A stretch of DNA of 64,000 bases from PCC-9228 sp964477525 (GCA_964477525.1 CAYZHY010000005.1:1-64000), one strand, 5' to 3'. Positions 27,543 through 36,969 are shown, counted from the first letter of the stretch. The notes: a model not told the origin generated them from the letters alone. Made by a program: numbers and translations.

Positions 27543-28559
27543 ATGAAATGGCCCCTATCTCCCATCGTATTTTCAGTTCTGCTGGGAAGCATATCTTTAA
27601 TGGGGATGGCTGGATGTGGTTCCAACTCCAACGTTGCCACCGACGCCACAACAACTTCCCAAACCGTCGAACCAGCAGCAGAAAGCGAATCATCCGTTAC
27701 CAACCCCCTACAAATAGCAGTTAGCATCCTCCCGCAAAAATACTTTGTAGAACAGATCGGTGGTCAATACACCAGCGTCAACGTCATGCTACCACCGGAT
27801 GCCAGCCCTGCCACCTACGAACCCAAACCAGAACAATTGCAGCGCCTCAGTGAAGCTGCTGTTTATTTTCGCATTGGCGTTCCTTTTGAAAAGGCTTGGA
27901 TGGATAAAATGGCCTCTGCCAATCCCGAAATGTCCATTGTGGATACGCGTGCTGGCGTTGACTTGCGATCGATGGATGCCCACCACCATCACGACGGACA
28001 CCAACATCATAGCAGCGATGGCGAAGCAATGAAAGCAGCATCTCCCCAAAATGGAGAAATCGAAAACATTGAAAATCCTGACCCTCATATTTGGTTATCT
28101 CCCAAGCGGGTCAAAGTTCAAGCCCAAACCATTTACGAAACCCTCGCCAAAATTAACCCGGAAAATAGCACAGCATACCAGCAAAATCTGGATGAATTTT
28201 TAGCGAAGGTAGAGGAATTAGATGCCTATATTCAAAACAAACTATCGGGATTGGAAAACCGCCAATTCATGGTTTTTCATCCTTCTTGGGGATATTTTGC
28301 TGCCGATTACAACCTAGAAATGATTCCTATTGAAGTGGGAGGGCAAGAACCGAGTGCTGCGGAAATGGCGAAGTTGATTAAAACAGCCAAGCAAGAGAAT
28401 ATTAAAGTAATTTTTGCCCAACCAGAATTTAATACAGAAGATGCCAAGACTATTGCTATCGAAATTAATGGCGAAGTATTATTGCTAGATCCTTTAGCAC
28501 CGAATTGGTCGGAAAATTTAAGGGATGTAGCAGATACCTTGGCTGAGGCTCTGAAATAA
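27543..28559 (+). CDS. znuA: Zinc ABC transporter substrate-binding lipoprotein ZnuA
   Basis: Periplasmic high-affinity zinc-binding protein of the cluster A-I family, 338 aa. The signal peptide ends in a lipobox (GMAGC, Cys25). The family's His-rich acidic loop is present at about 144-160 (HHHHDGHQHHSS), characteristic of zinc rather than manganese binders. Ligand-site segments DPHIWLSP, VFHPSWGYFA and FAQPEFNTEDA are intact. It is preceded by a Zur-type box. A small terminator-like hairpin and 271 bp separate it from znuC, so znuCB may have a second promoter. Confidence 0.96.
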   Translation: MKWPLSPIVFSVLLGSISLMGMAGCGSNSNVATDATTTSQTVEPAAESESSVTNPLQIAVSILPQKYFVEQIGGQYTSVNVMLPPDASPATYEPKPEQLQRLSEAAVYFRIGVPFEKAWMDKMASANPEMSIVDTRAGVDLRSMDAHHHHDGHQHHSSDGEAMKAASPQNGEIENIENPDPHIWLSPKRVKVQAQTIYETLAKINPENSTAYQQNLDEFLAKVEELDAYIQNKLSGLENRQFMVFHPSWGYFAADYNLEMIPIEVGGQEPSAAEMAKLIKTAKQENIKVIFAQPEFNTEDAKTIAIEINGEVLLLDPLAPNWSENLRDVADTLAEALK

Positions 28560-28601
28560 GGGGAAAAGCGATCGCATTTTTCATGGCCACAGACATCTAG
28601 G

Positions 28602-28624
28602 AAATTAGTATTGCTAATTTTTTA
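28602..28624 (+). terminator. Probable terminator after znuA
   Basis: Seven-bp stem AAATTAG/CTAATTT with a five-base loop running into TTTT, about 45 bp after the znuA stop. The stem is AT-rich and therefore weak; it may only attenuate transcription into znuC. Confidence 0.55.
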
Positions 28625-28839
28625 GGACAAAAAAAACATTTACTTTTTATATGGAGGTTGGAATTTTTTAGTTTTTAAATTGTCTATGGCAGTTGTCAAT
28701 CAAATATATGTAAAAAGATAAAATCCTGTAGGAGCGATCGCTTTTCCTTCATAAATCGTACCCAAGTTCAATCCACAAAAAAACTTAATTGGCTGCTAGC
28801 TAAAATTCAATTATCCAGTTATTTTTTGTTTTGTTATCC

Positions 28840-29637
28840 ATGCAGAGTACAGCTACCAAATCCCAATCCATGAACGCTACTCAATCACCAGAAGTTATTT
28901 CCATCAAAAATTTATCGGTTCGCTACGACCAACATTTGGTTTTAGAAGACATTAATCTATCGGTCAACTATCGAGATTTTATTGGTTTAATTGGTCCCAA
29001 CGGTGGGGGAAAAACAACTTTGCTAAAAGTTTTGTTGGGATTGGCAAAACCGGCTACTGGTCGCATCAAAATTCTCAACAAAAATATTCGACGGGGAAGG
29101 CGGCATATTGGTTATGTTCCTCAATTGGCAAAATTCGATCGCGATTTTCCCATTAATGTTTGGGAAGTGGTACGCATGGGACGTTTGGGGAAACGACCAT
29201 TATTGAAAAATTATACCGCCAAAGATGACGAAGTGGTGGCAAAAGTGTTGCAAAAAGTGGAAATGTGGCATTTACGCGCGCGCCCTATTGGCGAACTTTC
29301 GGGAGGACAACAACAGCGAACCTACATTGCTAGAGCTTTAGCATCGGAACCGGAAATTTTGTTGTTAGATGAACCTACGGCTAGTATTGACCCCCAAATG
29401 AGTGCTAGTATTTACGATCTGCTGGAGAAACTTAATGAGAGTATTACAATTTTGATGGTTTCCCACGATATGGGAGCGATTTCTTCCCACGTGAAAAGTA
29501 TTGGTTGTCTCAACCGTCGTTTGTACTACCACGGCCAAAAACTTTTAACGCCGGAAATGTTGGAAGAAGCTTATCAATGTCCGGTCGAGTTAATTGCCCA
29601 CGGCGTTCCCCATCGGGTTTTTCCGGAACATTCTTAA
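28840..29637 (+). CDS. znuC: Zinc ABC transporter ATP-binding protein ZnuC
   Basis: ATPase that powers zinc import through ZnuB. From the ATG at 28840 the product is 265 aa; an in-frame TTG at 28831 and ATG at 28870 are alternatives. Walker A GPNGGGKTT, the ABC signature LSGGQQQR, Walker B ILLLDEPTA and the switch His in VSHD are all intact. It is followed 31 bp later by the permease gene, so the two are almost certainly co-transcribed. Confidence 0.95.
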   Translation: MQSTATKSQSMNATQSPEVISIKNLSVRYDQHLVLEDINLSVNYRDFIGLIGPNGGGKTTLLKVLLGLAKPATGRIKILNKNIRRGRRHIGYVPQLAKFDRDFPINVWEVVRMGRLGKRPLLKNYTAKDDEVVAKVLQKVEMWHLRARPIGELSGGQQQRTYIARALASEPEILLLDEPTASIDPQMSASIYDLLEKLNESITILMVSHDMGAISSHVKSIGCLNRRLYYHGQKLLTPEMLEEAYQCPVELIAHGVPHRVFPEHS

Positions 29638-29668
29638 CCCAATTTAGATATTTTGAACTGTTTCATTT

Positions 29669-30514
29669 ATGTTAGAATCTTTACAATTTGATTTCATGCG
29701 CAATGCCGTTTTGGCAGGTATTCTTGTTAGTATCGCTTGCGGTATTATTGGGACGTTTGTGGTTCTCAATCGGATTGTTTTTATTAGTGGTGGCATTGCC
29801 CATGCTGCCTACGGCGGAATTGGGATGGGATATTTTTTTCGTTTTAATCCGGTTTATGGCGCGATCGCATTTAGTTTAATGGCAGCTTTGGCGATGGGAT
29901 GGATTCACCGCCACACCCACCAACGAACGGATACGATTATTGGGGTGATGTGGGCAATTGGTATGTCTGTGGGGATTATTTTGGTGGATTTGACCCCGGG
30001 ATACAAAGCTGGTTTGAAAAGCTATTTGTTTGGCAGTATTTTAGCGGTACCAACCCAAGAGTTGTGGTTGATGCTGGTGGTAGATGGGTTGGTTTTGGCA
30101 ATTGTTTGGCTATTTTATAAGGAATTGCTGGCGATTTCTTTTGACGAAACGTTTGCCATTATTCGCAATGTTCCCGTTGATGGCATTTATTTGCTTTTAA
30201 TGAGCGCGATCGCATTAACGGTGGTTATGATGATGCGCGTGGTGGGGTTGATTATGGTGATTGCGTTGCTAACTATGCCAGCGGCAATTAGCAATCAATT
30301 TGTGAAAGATATGAAGATTATGATGGTAGTGGCAAGTGGTTTGGGGGTGGTGTTTACTATTGCCGGTTTGTGGCTATCTTATGCGTTTAATTTGACTTCT
30401 GGGGCAACCATTATTTTGGTTTCGGGAGGGGGATACGTGCTGAGTTTTGTCGTGAAATCCATACAAAGACGCATCGAACGAGATTTTTCGCAAAAAGAAG
30501 GTTCTCGAACATAG
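29669..30514 (+). CDS. znuB: Zinc ABC transporter permease ZnuB
   Basis: A 281 aa integral membrane protein of the ABC-3 family with about eight hydrophobic segments. It begins MLESLQFDFMRNAVLAGILVS, the usual N-terminus of the group. The GGIAHAAYGGIGMGY segment is the conserved ABC-3 loop and ALLTMPAAISNQ is also typical. Its 3' end lies inside the 55-bp sequence that is duplicated on the other side of the gap, so the last codons should be confirmed. Confidence 0.94.
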   Translation: MLESLQFDFMRNAVLAGILVSIACGIIGTFVVLNRIVFISGGIAHAAYGGIGMGYFFRFNPVYGAIAFSLMAALAMGWIHRHTHQRTDTIIGVMWAIGMSVGIILVDLTPGYKAGLKSYLFGSILAVPTQELWLMLVVDGLVLAIVWLFYKELLAISFDETFAIIRNVPVDGIYLLLMSAIALTVVMMMRVVGLIMVIALLTMPAAISNQFVKDMKIMMVVASGLGVVFTIAGLWLSYAFNLTSGATIILVSGGGYVLSFVVKSIQRRIERDFSQKEGSRT

Positions 30515-30680
30515 GACAATCGTTANNNNNNNNNNNNNNNNNNNNNNNNNNNNNNNNNNNNNNNNNNNNNNNNNNNNNNNNNNNNNNNNNNNNNNNNNNN
30601 NNNNNNNNNNNNNNNNNNNNNNNNNGCATCGAACGAGATTTTTCGCAAAAAGAAGGTTCTCGAACATAGGACAATCGTTA
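30471..30680. repeat. Exact 55-bp direct repeat flanking an assembly gap
   Basis: Bases 30471-30525 and 30626-30680 are identical, with 100 N between. The repeat covers the last codons and stop of znuB. Two contig ends sharing an exact overlap of a common k-mer length (55) and joined with a placeholder gap would look just like this, so the true sequence probably has one copy and no gap. Confidence 0.9.
30526..30625. other. Assembly gap (100 N)
   Basis: Placeholder gap of exactly 100 N directly after znuB. The rest of the region to 31000 is AT-rich with no convincing frame or RNA gene. Confidence 0.97.
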
Positions 30681-31000
30681 TACTGTTTGGTATTTATATC
30701 AATCTCGAACTGCTGCATATAGCAATTTGCCAATCAAACGCAAACGGTTTCCTCACCAATGAAAACGCTATAGAGCCATTTTTAAATTACTGTCCTTTGC
30801 CAGGCGCTTTGCGATCGCTATTGGAGAAAAATGGCATAATTATGGGAATTGAGAAAGTAAGTAGCACGGATGTTGGCCTGTGGAAAATATCGACGGCGAT
30901 CGCATTTTTGTAAAATTATGCAAGATATCGGTATTTGTCGTTCCCCTTTTTAAGGAGAATTGGGTAAATCCAAGACAAGCATTATCTTGGAAGTATAGGA

Positions 31001-31321
31001 TTACGAGATTCTCTCGCTAAGTTGCATGGGCTGCGTTTCCGGATAGGACTGAATGAGAGCTGTATTAACACAGTAGCGATCGATAAAATCTTGAAACTGT
31101 TGCGGTGTTTGGGGGGTTATTGTCCAAAAGGTTAGTTTCCTTTGCGGGCAGATCGTGCCCAGGCAACCACGAAAATTAACTAGAACTTTCCAATGGCGAT
31201 AGCTCATGCGACATTGATCTGCCGGATACCAGATTTGCCATCCGCGAATACTGACCAGGACTTGTCCTGGTGCAAAATCAATGGCAATGCCTTCTCCACC
31301 CGGACTGTTAACGCGAATCAT
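31001..31321 (-). CDS. Small hypothetical protein
   Basis: 106 aa, not recognised. The composition is that of a folded soluble protein: rich in Trp (WQIWYP, HWKVL, FWTI), with three Cys and no hydrophobic helix or export signal. The first half looks beta-rich (VNSPGGEGIAIDFAPGQVLVSI), and the C-terminal part contains a probable helix (QQFQDFIDRYCV). It stands alone, with 317 bp between it and transketolase on the same strand. A gene is likely because frame and composition are protein-like and the start is clean, but no function can be given. Confidence 0.65.
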   Translation of the reverse strand: MIRVNSPGGEGIAIDFAPGQVLVSIRGWQIWYPADQCRMSYRHWKVLVNFRGCLGTICPQRKLTFWTITPQTPQQFQDFIDRYCVNTALIQSYPETQPMQLSERIS

Positions 31322-31638
31322 AACTTCTCTCCTGGCACAATGGGGTCTATGGAGTTTTCATGTTAATCTCTATCCGTGATTATACGTAATTTATCGGAAA
31401 TTTGTCTGCGATTGCGTTCACAAACGATGCCAATTGCGATCGCAAGATATATTGAGAAAGATCGGCTTGTGTGCGAACCCAGATCGTTATTTAAAGCGAT
31501 CGCGATCGCACGATCCTGTCATAAAAAAAGCTCTCCTGTATCGGAGAGCACCAACGATCTCTTTACATAAATTTATATTTTTCTCCGTAGAAATCCGGTG
31601 AAGGGGGAGAGACCCCCCATTTTACTGGTTTTTGCCTG
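31322..31638. other. Intergenic region downstream of transketolase
   Basis: 317 bp holding the transketolase terminator and several HIP1-like sites, including a GCGATCGCGATCGCA cluster at about 31497-31511. No gene is apparent. Confidence 0.6.
31523..31549 (-). terminator. Intrinsic terminator after transketolase
   Basis: On the minus strand a perfect 7-bp stem GCTCTCC/GGAGAGC with a 6-nt loop runs straight into seven T. It is about 90 bp past the tkt stop and in the same direction. Confidence 0.9.
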
Positions 31639-33642
31639 TTAGCTCAAAAGAGCTTTGGCTTTGGCAAGGACGTTATCCACGGTGAAGCCAAAGTTTTGCA
31701 AGCAAACTTTGCCAGGGGCAGAAGCACCAAACGTATCGATGGTCACCGTATCGCCTTGGGTACCAACATAGCGACACCAACCGAAGCTGCTGCCGGCTTC
31801 GACAGCCAAACGCTTGGTAACTGCTTTTGGCAGTACGGATTCTTTGTATGCATTGTCTTGAGCATCAAATAGCTCGAAACTGGGCATGGAAACGACGCGA
31901 ACTTTTTTACCTTCCGAACGTAATTGTTCCGCAGCTTCCGTACACAGATGCAATTCGCTACCGGTACCAATCAAAATAATGTCTGGTGTTTGGTCGCCAC
32001 CAGAAACCACGTAACCACCTTTGGCCGTATTTTCAATGGAAGTTCCGGCTAGGTTCGGTACCCCCTGACGGGATAAGGCTAACAAAGTAGGTCCGTCACC
32101 GCGTTCGAGAGCTACTTTGTAGGCACCCGAAACTTCGTTACCATCTGCCGGACGGAAAACAACCAACTCCGGTATGGCTCGTAAAGCTGCCAAATGTTCG
32201 ATGGGTTGGTGGGTAGGACCATCTTCCCCAACCCCGACAGAATCGTGGGTCATGAGCCAAATGGCTTGGGTCCCTGACAGAGCCGACAAACGGATGGCAC
32301 CGCGCATGTAGTCAGAGAAGGTCAGAAAAGTAGCACCGTAAGGAATCACACCACCATGGCGACCGATGCCGTTGCAAATTGCTCCCATGCCATGTTCGCG
32401 AACGCCAAACCACAGGTTGCGATTGTGGTACTCGCCTTTTTGGAAATCGCCGGTATTTTTGAGAATGCTCTTGTTGGAACCGGACAAGTCAGCGGAACCG
32501 CCAAACACTTCCGGAACGGCATCGGCAACGGCATTGAGGACTTCTCCCGAATAGGCACGGGTAGCCGCTGCTTTGTCTTCAGGTTTGTAGGTGGGCAGAC
32601 ATTTGTCCCATCCTTCGGGCAATTTGCCAGCAATACGGCGTTCTAGTTCGGCCGCATCTTGGGGATACTTGGATTTGTACGTAGCCCATTTTTGTTGCCA
32701 CTCAGATTCCCACTGAGCGCCGCGATCGATGGCCTTGCGATAGTGGTCTAGAGCTTCTTGAGGAACTTCAAAGGGTCCGTATTCCCAACCCAACTGCTTG
32801 CGGGTGCCTTCAATTTCTTCTGCACCTAAAGGAGCGCCGTGAGCTGTGTTGCTATTGGATTTGGTGGGTGCCCCATAGCCAATGGTGGTACGTACGCGGA
32901 TGAGAGAAGGACGGTCGGTAATAGATTTGGCTTTTTCAATCGCTTGGTGAATAGCGTCGATATCTTCGTTGCCGTCTTCTACAAACTCTACGTGCCAGCC
33001 GTAGGCTTCGTAACGCTTGGTAACGTCTTCAGTAAACGATTTGTTGGTTTCGCTATCGAGACAGACCAAATTGTCATCGTAAAGGACAATCAATTTGCCC
33101 AAACCCAAGTGTCCTGCTAGAGAGCAAGCTTCGGCAGAAACACCTTCCATAAGGTCGCCATCGCTGGCTAGGGCATAGGTATAGTGGTCAATAATTTTGC
33201 AATCGGGTTTGTTAAAGACGGCTCCTAAATGGGCTTCCGCATAAGCCAAACCTACAGCATTAGAAATGCCTTGTCCTAGAGGACCGGTAGTTACTTCTAC
33301 ACCCGAAGTCAGGAAGTTTTCTGGGTGTCCTGGGGTTTTGGACTCCCACTGACGAAATTGCTTCAGGTCCTCTAATTGCATGCCCTCATAGCCAGTGAGG
33401 TACAGCAGTGCATATAGCAGCATGCTGCCGTGGCCGCCAGAAAGCACGAAGCGATCGCGATCGAACCAGTTGGGATTTTTGGGATTAAATTTTAAAAAGC
33501 GGTCCCACAGCACAAAAGCCATGGGAGCAGCACCCATTGGCAAACCAGGGTGCCCAGAGTTAGCTTTTTCCACCGCATCAACGGCTAGGAATCGAATGGA
33601 ATTAATACAGAGTTTTTCTAGAGATTGGGTTGCAACTGTCAT
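31639..33642 (-). CDS. tkt: Transketolase
   Basis: Thiamine-diphosphate enzyme of the Calvin cycle and pentose phosphate pathway, moving two-carbon units between sugar phosphates. The length of 667 aa is standard. Motifs include SGHPGLPMGAAPMA (substrate-binding His), GPLGQGISNAVG, the ThDP/metal site GDGDLMEG-like segment (SDGDLMEGVSAEA), TIGYGAPTKSNSNTAHG and the transketolase signature RDGDGPT-like EDGPTHQPIEHLA. It follows fabF, with one small frame between, as often seen in cyanobacteria, and has its own terminator. Confidence 0.97.
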   Translation of the reverse strand: MTVATQSLEKLCINSIRFLAVDAVEKANSGHPGLPMGAAPMAFVLWDRFLKFNPKNPNWFDRDRFVLSGGHGSMLLYALLYLTGYEGMQLEDLKQFRQWESKTPGHPENFLTSGVEVTTGPLGQGISNAVGLAYAEAHLGAVFNKPDCKIIDHYTYALASDGDLMEGVSAEACSLAGHLGLGKLIVLYDDNLVCLDSETNKSFTEDVTKRYEAYGWHVEFVEDGNEDIDAIHQAIEKAKSITDRPSLIRVRTTIGYGAPTKSNSNTAHGAPLGAEEIEGTRKQLGWEYGPFEVPQEALDHYRKAIDRGAQWESEWQQKWATYKSKYPQDAAELERRIAGKLPEGWDKCLPTYKPEDKAAATRAYSGEVLNAVADAVPEVFGGSADLSGSNKSILKNTGDFQKGEYHNRNLWFGVREHGMGAICNGIGRHGGVIPYGATFLTFSDYMRGAIRLSALSGTQAIWLMTHDSVGVGEDGPTHQPIEHLAALRAIPELVVFRPADGNEVSGAYKVALERGDGPTLLALSRQGVPNLAGTSIENTAKGGYVVSGGDQTPDIILIGTGSELHLCTEAAEQLRSEGKKVRVVSMPSFELFDAQDNAYKESVLPKAVTKRLAVEAGSSFGWCRYVGTQGDTVTIDTFGASAPGKVCLQNFGFTVDNVLAKAKALLS

Positions 33643-33651
33643 AATTTATTT

Positions 33652-33900
33652 CTAGGAGTTAACGACAACTTTGGGTAAGCTATTCCTTTTAACCGATGCG
33701 ATCGGGGTTTTCAAGGAAACTAGCGTACAGTAGAGGATCTCTTCAACAATATCAATTGGTGAAGAGTTTTCCTTTTCTATTATTTCACGAGTTGGGAAAG
33801 AGGAACCTTTTTCCTTTGCCTGAATGGGGATCGTTCCTACAAAGGACAACACAAAAACAGTTCCAAGACAGCTTGTGAGAATGGCTTTCCATTTTCCCAA
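33652..33900 (-). CDS. Possible small exported protein between fabF and tkt
   Basis: An 82 aa frame that starts 8 bases after the fabF stop and ends 9 bases before the tkt start, on their strand. The N-terminus is a textbook signal peptide: basic leader MGKWK, hydrophobic core and a cleavage-like IQA followed by KEKGSS. The remaining ~55 residues have no recognised domain. The tight packing and signal peptide favour a real gene. Against it, the ribosome-binding site is weak (AGGT) and the mature part lacks strong protein features. It could also be chance coding in a leader. Confidence 0.45.
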   Translation of the reverse strand: MGKWKAILTSCLGTVFVLSFVGTIPIQAKEKGSSFPTREIIEKENSSPIDIVEEILYCTLVSLKTPIASVKRNSLPKVVVNS

Positions 33901-33908
33901 CGTTGGTT

Positions 33909-35183
33909 TTAACCTTGGTACTTTCCAAAAACGAGGGTAACGTTATGACCGCCAAAACCAAACGAGTTAGACAGAGCCACGCGCACATTTTGCTGGCGAG
34001 ATTTGTGGGGAACGTAATCCAAATCGCAATCCGGATCGGGTTCGTTTAGGTTCATGGTTGGTGGAATTTGGTCGTTGGCTACTGCCATCGCTGTTGCTAC
34101 AGCTTCAATACCGCCCGCACCGCCTAACAAATGACCGGTCATGGATTTGGTAGAGCTAACCGCCACTTGATAAGCTCTTTCCCCTAAAGCCTTCTTAATT
34201 GCTGCCGTTTCAGTTTTGTCGTTAGCTGCGGTACTCGTACCGTGGGCATTGATGTAATCGACATCTTCTGGAGTAATGCCAGCATCTTTGATGGCTAGGG
34301 AAATCGCTCTGGTAGCCCCTTCTCCATCCGGAACCGGAGAAGTCATGTGGTAGGCATCGCAGGTCATGCTATACCCCAAAACTTCAGCGTAAATGTTGGC
34401 CCCCCGACTGAGAGCATGTTCCAGCTCTTCTAGCATCAAAATTCCAGAACCTTCTCCTATGACAAACCCATCCCGGGAACGGTCAAAAGGACGGCTTGCA
34501 TGTTGGGGATCGTCGTTGCGCAAGGATAAAGCTCGCGCTGCCGAAAAGCCAGCCACGCTTAAATGCGTTACTGCTGCTTCTGTACCACCGCAAATCATAG
34601 CTTGGGCATATCCGCGCTGGATCAAACGAAAAGCATCGCCGATTGCATTGGAACCAGCCGCACAAGCTGTCACCGGGCAAGAGTTTGGCCCCTTAGCCCC
34701 CGTGTGGATGGCGACCAAACCAGCAGCCATGTTGGCAATCATCATGGGAATCATAAACGGACTGCACCGGTCAGGTCCCTTAGACAAATAAACTTGCTCT
34801 TGGTCTTCCAGTACCTTTAAACCGCCAATCCCAGTGCCGACAATTGCCCCCACTTGTTCTGCATTCAAATCGTCAATCTTCAGCTGCGAATTTTCTAGGG
34901 CCTGTTTGCTGGCACCTACGGCAAACTGAGCAAACCGGTCCATCCGCTTAGCTTCTTTGCGTTCGAGATACTCTGTAGGTGCAAATTCTTTCACCTCTCC
35001 TGCTATTCGGCTAGCGTGCTTTGAGGCATCGAACAGCGTAATGTCTCCGATGCCTATGCGCCCCGATAGCAATCCCTCCCAATACTCGGAAAGCGTATTA
35101 CCAATCGGCGTAATTGCGCCCATTCCCGTTATAACAACCCGTTTTTTTGGTTCTTGCAGAGGCTCCCAATTGTTTCTCGTCAT
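33909..35183 (-). CDS. fabF: Beta-ketoacyl-ACP synthase II (KAS II)
   Basis: Elongating condensing enzyme of fatty-acid synthesis. The 424 aa chain carries the Cys-His-His triad: Cys in TACAAGSNAIG, His in NAHGTSTAANDKTE, and His in KSMTGHLLGGAGG. VVITGMGAITPIGN is the family's N-terminal signature and NSFGFGGHN its C-terminal Gly-rich loop. acpP lies 212 bp upstream on the same strand, a conserved arrangement. Confidence 0.97.
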   Translation of the reverse strand: MTRNNWEPLQEPKKRVVITGMGAITPIGNTLSEYWEGLLSGRIGIGDITLFDASKHASRIAGEVKEFAPTEYLERKEAKRMDRFAQFAVGASKQALENSQLKIDDLNAEQVGAIVGTGIGGLKVLEDQEQVYLSKGPDRCSPFMIPMMIANMAAGLVAIHTGAKGPNSCPVTACAAGSNAIGDAFRLIQRGYAQAMICGGTEAAVTHLSVAGFSAARALSLRNDDPQHASRPFDRSRDGFVIGEGSGILMLEELEHALSRGANIYAEVLGYSMTCDAYHMTSPVPDGEGATRAISLAIKDAGITPEDVDYINAHGTSTAANDKTETAAIKKALGERAYQVAVSSTKSMTGHLLGGAGGIEAVATAMAVANDQIPPTMNLNEPDPDCDLDYVPHKSRQQNVRVALSNSFGFGGHNVTLVFGKYQG

Positions 35184-35395
35184 GTCACTTTTGTGGGTGT
35201 TTCGCCCTAGAACAAAGCTTCAAAGCCACCGCATCAAGTCTGCTACCCAGATGGTTGGGTGATGCCAGTTCCCAGCAGGCTACGCGGTGGAAGCAGGCCA
35301 TAATGGGAAGATACCAGCTAGCAGAGCAAAGTACCCTTAGATAGCGGTTTGTCTGCTAGCGGTTTCCCATTTTTTCCGAACCGGCATGGAGCTAC

Positions 35396-35647
35396 CTAGG
35401 CGGAGGCTTTTAATCGATCGCTGATGTAATCTACAGCTTCCTGAACGGTGGTAATTTTTTCTGCGGCGTCATCAGGAATTTCAATTTCAAATTCCTCTTC
35501 TAGCGCCATAACCAACTCCACCGTATCCAAAGAATCGGCATTTAAATCGTTGGCAAAGTGCGCTTCGGGTTTGACATCGCTAGCATCGGTTTCTAGTTGT
35601 TCCGCAACGATGGTTTTGACTTTGTTAAAAATCTCTTCTTGGCTCAT
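35396..35647 (-). CDS. acpP: Acyl carrier protein
   Basis: An 83 aa acidic four-helix carrier that holds growing acyl chains on a phosphopantetheine arm. The attachment Ser is in the motif DSLDTVEL. The overall sequence (EEIFNKVKTIVAEQL at the start, LEEEFEIEIPDDAAEKI in helix 3) is typical. The start is preceded by CTGGAGAA on the minus strand, a good ribosome-binding site. fabF follows. Confidence 0.98.
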   Translation of the reverse strand: MSQEEIFNKVKTIVAEQLETDASDVKPEAHFANDLNADSLDTVELVMALEEEFEIEIPDDAAEKITTVQEAVDYISDRLKASA

Positions 35648-36072
35648 AAAATTTCTCCAGTTGGAAACTCTGCTTCTTTACAATGAAAGAAGGAAACGCT
35701 CGGGGAGTGTTTTGTCCCCTGAAAGCAGGCAGGTTCGGAACCAATGTAGACCTACATCTTGCCGAGCAGGTCTGTTTTGTTCGATCGAGGTCATCGAACC
35801 AACCTGGTTGTGGCTACTATCCAATTTGATGCCCTGCTGGTGGATTGGATCCAACCGCTGGGAGACAGAAAGCTCTGTTCCTTGAACAAGGGGACTAACT
35901 GCCCAAAAGGATAAAATGAGGAAATGGTAGTAGGCTATACTTTCCCATCATATCGGAAACTGGGTTTGGGCAAACCACTTTCATTAATTTTTCTCGCCAA
36001 AGAAATTTCAGATCGCATTGAGCTGGTTGTTTGCCTTTCCTATTGGCTGAGTTGCTATTTTATCGGATTTCT
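35648..36072. other. Divergent intergenic region acpP / HdrB-like gene
   Basis: 425 bp with the promoters of two divergent genes. It has one short dyad (TGTAGACCTACA near 35753) and no frame or RNA that I can support. Confidence 0.55.
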
Positions 36073-36969
36073 ATGTCTCTGAAATATGCTTATTTTCCTG
36101 GTTGTGTAGCCCAAGGAGCTTGTCGAGAACTCTACCAATCCACCGATGCCATGACCGAACGCCTGGGCATCGAATTGGTAGAATTAAAGTCGGCAGCGTG
36201 TTGCGGCTCTGGGACTTTTAAAGAAGATTCCCAGCTGTTAGAAGATACGGTGAACGCCCGCAATATAGCGTTAGCCGAATCCCTGCAATTGCCCTTGATG
36301 ACCCATTGCAGTACTTGTCAAGGTGTCATTGGGCATGTGGACGAGCGTCTCAAGGACTTCCAACAAACTAACCCCAATTATATAGAGAAAATTAATGGTT
36401 TTCTCGACGAAGAAGGTTGTTTTCCTTATCGGGGCAGCACTGAGGTCAAACACTTGCTATGGATTTTGGTTTCTGATTACGGACTTGATGCACTTCGAGA
36501 GCAAGTTGTCAAGCCCCTGCAAGGATTAAAATGCGCGGCTTTTTACGGTTGCTATTTATTGCGCGTGCAAAAACACTTACCCTTTGACGATCCTCACAAT
36601 CCCCAATCCATGGAAAATTTATTTCAAGTGTTGGGGGCAACCCCTGTAGAATATAGTGGTCGTACCAAATGCTGCGGCTGGCCTTTGTCTAGCTACGCCC
36701 CGCAAACGTCTTTTCAAATGGCAGGGAAACACTTACAAGAAGCTGTAGCAGCGGGTGCCGACTGTATGGTTACTCCCTGCCCTCTTTGTCACCTGAACTT
36801 AGATTCGAGACAACCGGAAGTTGCCGAGACCGTTGGTGCTGCTATCGATCTGCCAGTTTTGCATTTGCCGCAGTTGGTGGGATTGGCTTTGGGAATCGAA
36901 CCGGAACAACTGGGGCTGGAACGCCACATGGTGGCTACCCAATCGGTTTTGGCCAAACTGGGTCGCTAG
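36073..36969 (+). CDS. CCG-domain iron-sulfur protein (HdrB/SdhE-like)
   Basis: From the ATG at 36073 (MSLKYAYFPGCVAQ) the protein is 298 aa; the frame is open 14 codons upstream but without family similarity. Two Cys-rich CCG domains are visible: CCGSGTFKED with CSTCQG in the first half, and CCGWPLSSYAP with CPLCHLNLD in the second. In heterodisulfide reductase subunit B such domains bind noncubane [4Fe-4S] clusters. Cyanobacterial members are often proposed to act as the membrane-anchoring subunit of a non-classical succinate dehydrogenase; no sdhA or sdhB is adjacent, so the role here is inference. Confidence 0.88.
   Translation: MSLKYAYFPGCVAQGACRELYQSTDAMTERLGIELVELKSAACCGSGTFKEDSQLLEDTVNARNIALAESLQLPLMTHCSTCQGVIGHVDERLKDFQQTNPNYIEKINGFLDEEGCFPYRGSTEVKHLLWILVSDYGLDALREQVVKPLQGLKCAAFYGCYLLRVQKHLPFDDPHNPQSMENLFQVLGATPVEYSGRTKCCGWPLSSYAPQTSFQMAGKHLQEAVAAGADCMVTPCPLCHLNLDSRQPEVAETVGAAIDLPVLHLPQLVGLALGIEPEQLGLERHMVATQSVLAKLGR

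Noticed and set aside
31497..31511. Cluster of GCGATCGC sites as a possible origin or CRISPR-like repeat
   Set aside because: HIP1 octamers are spread throughout the window; two overlapping copies are expected by chance at this density, and no spacers are present.
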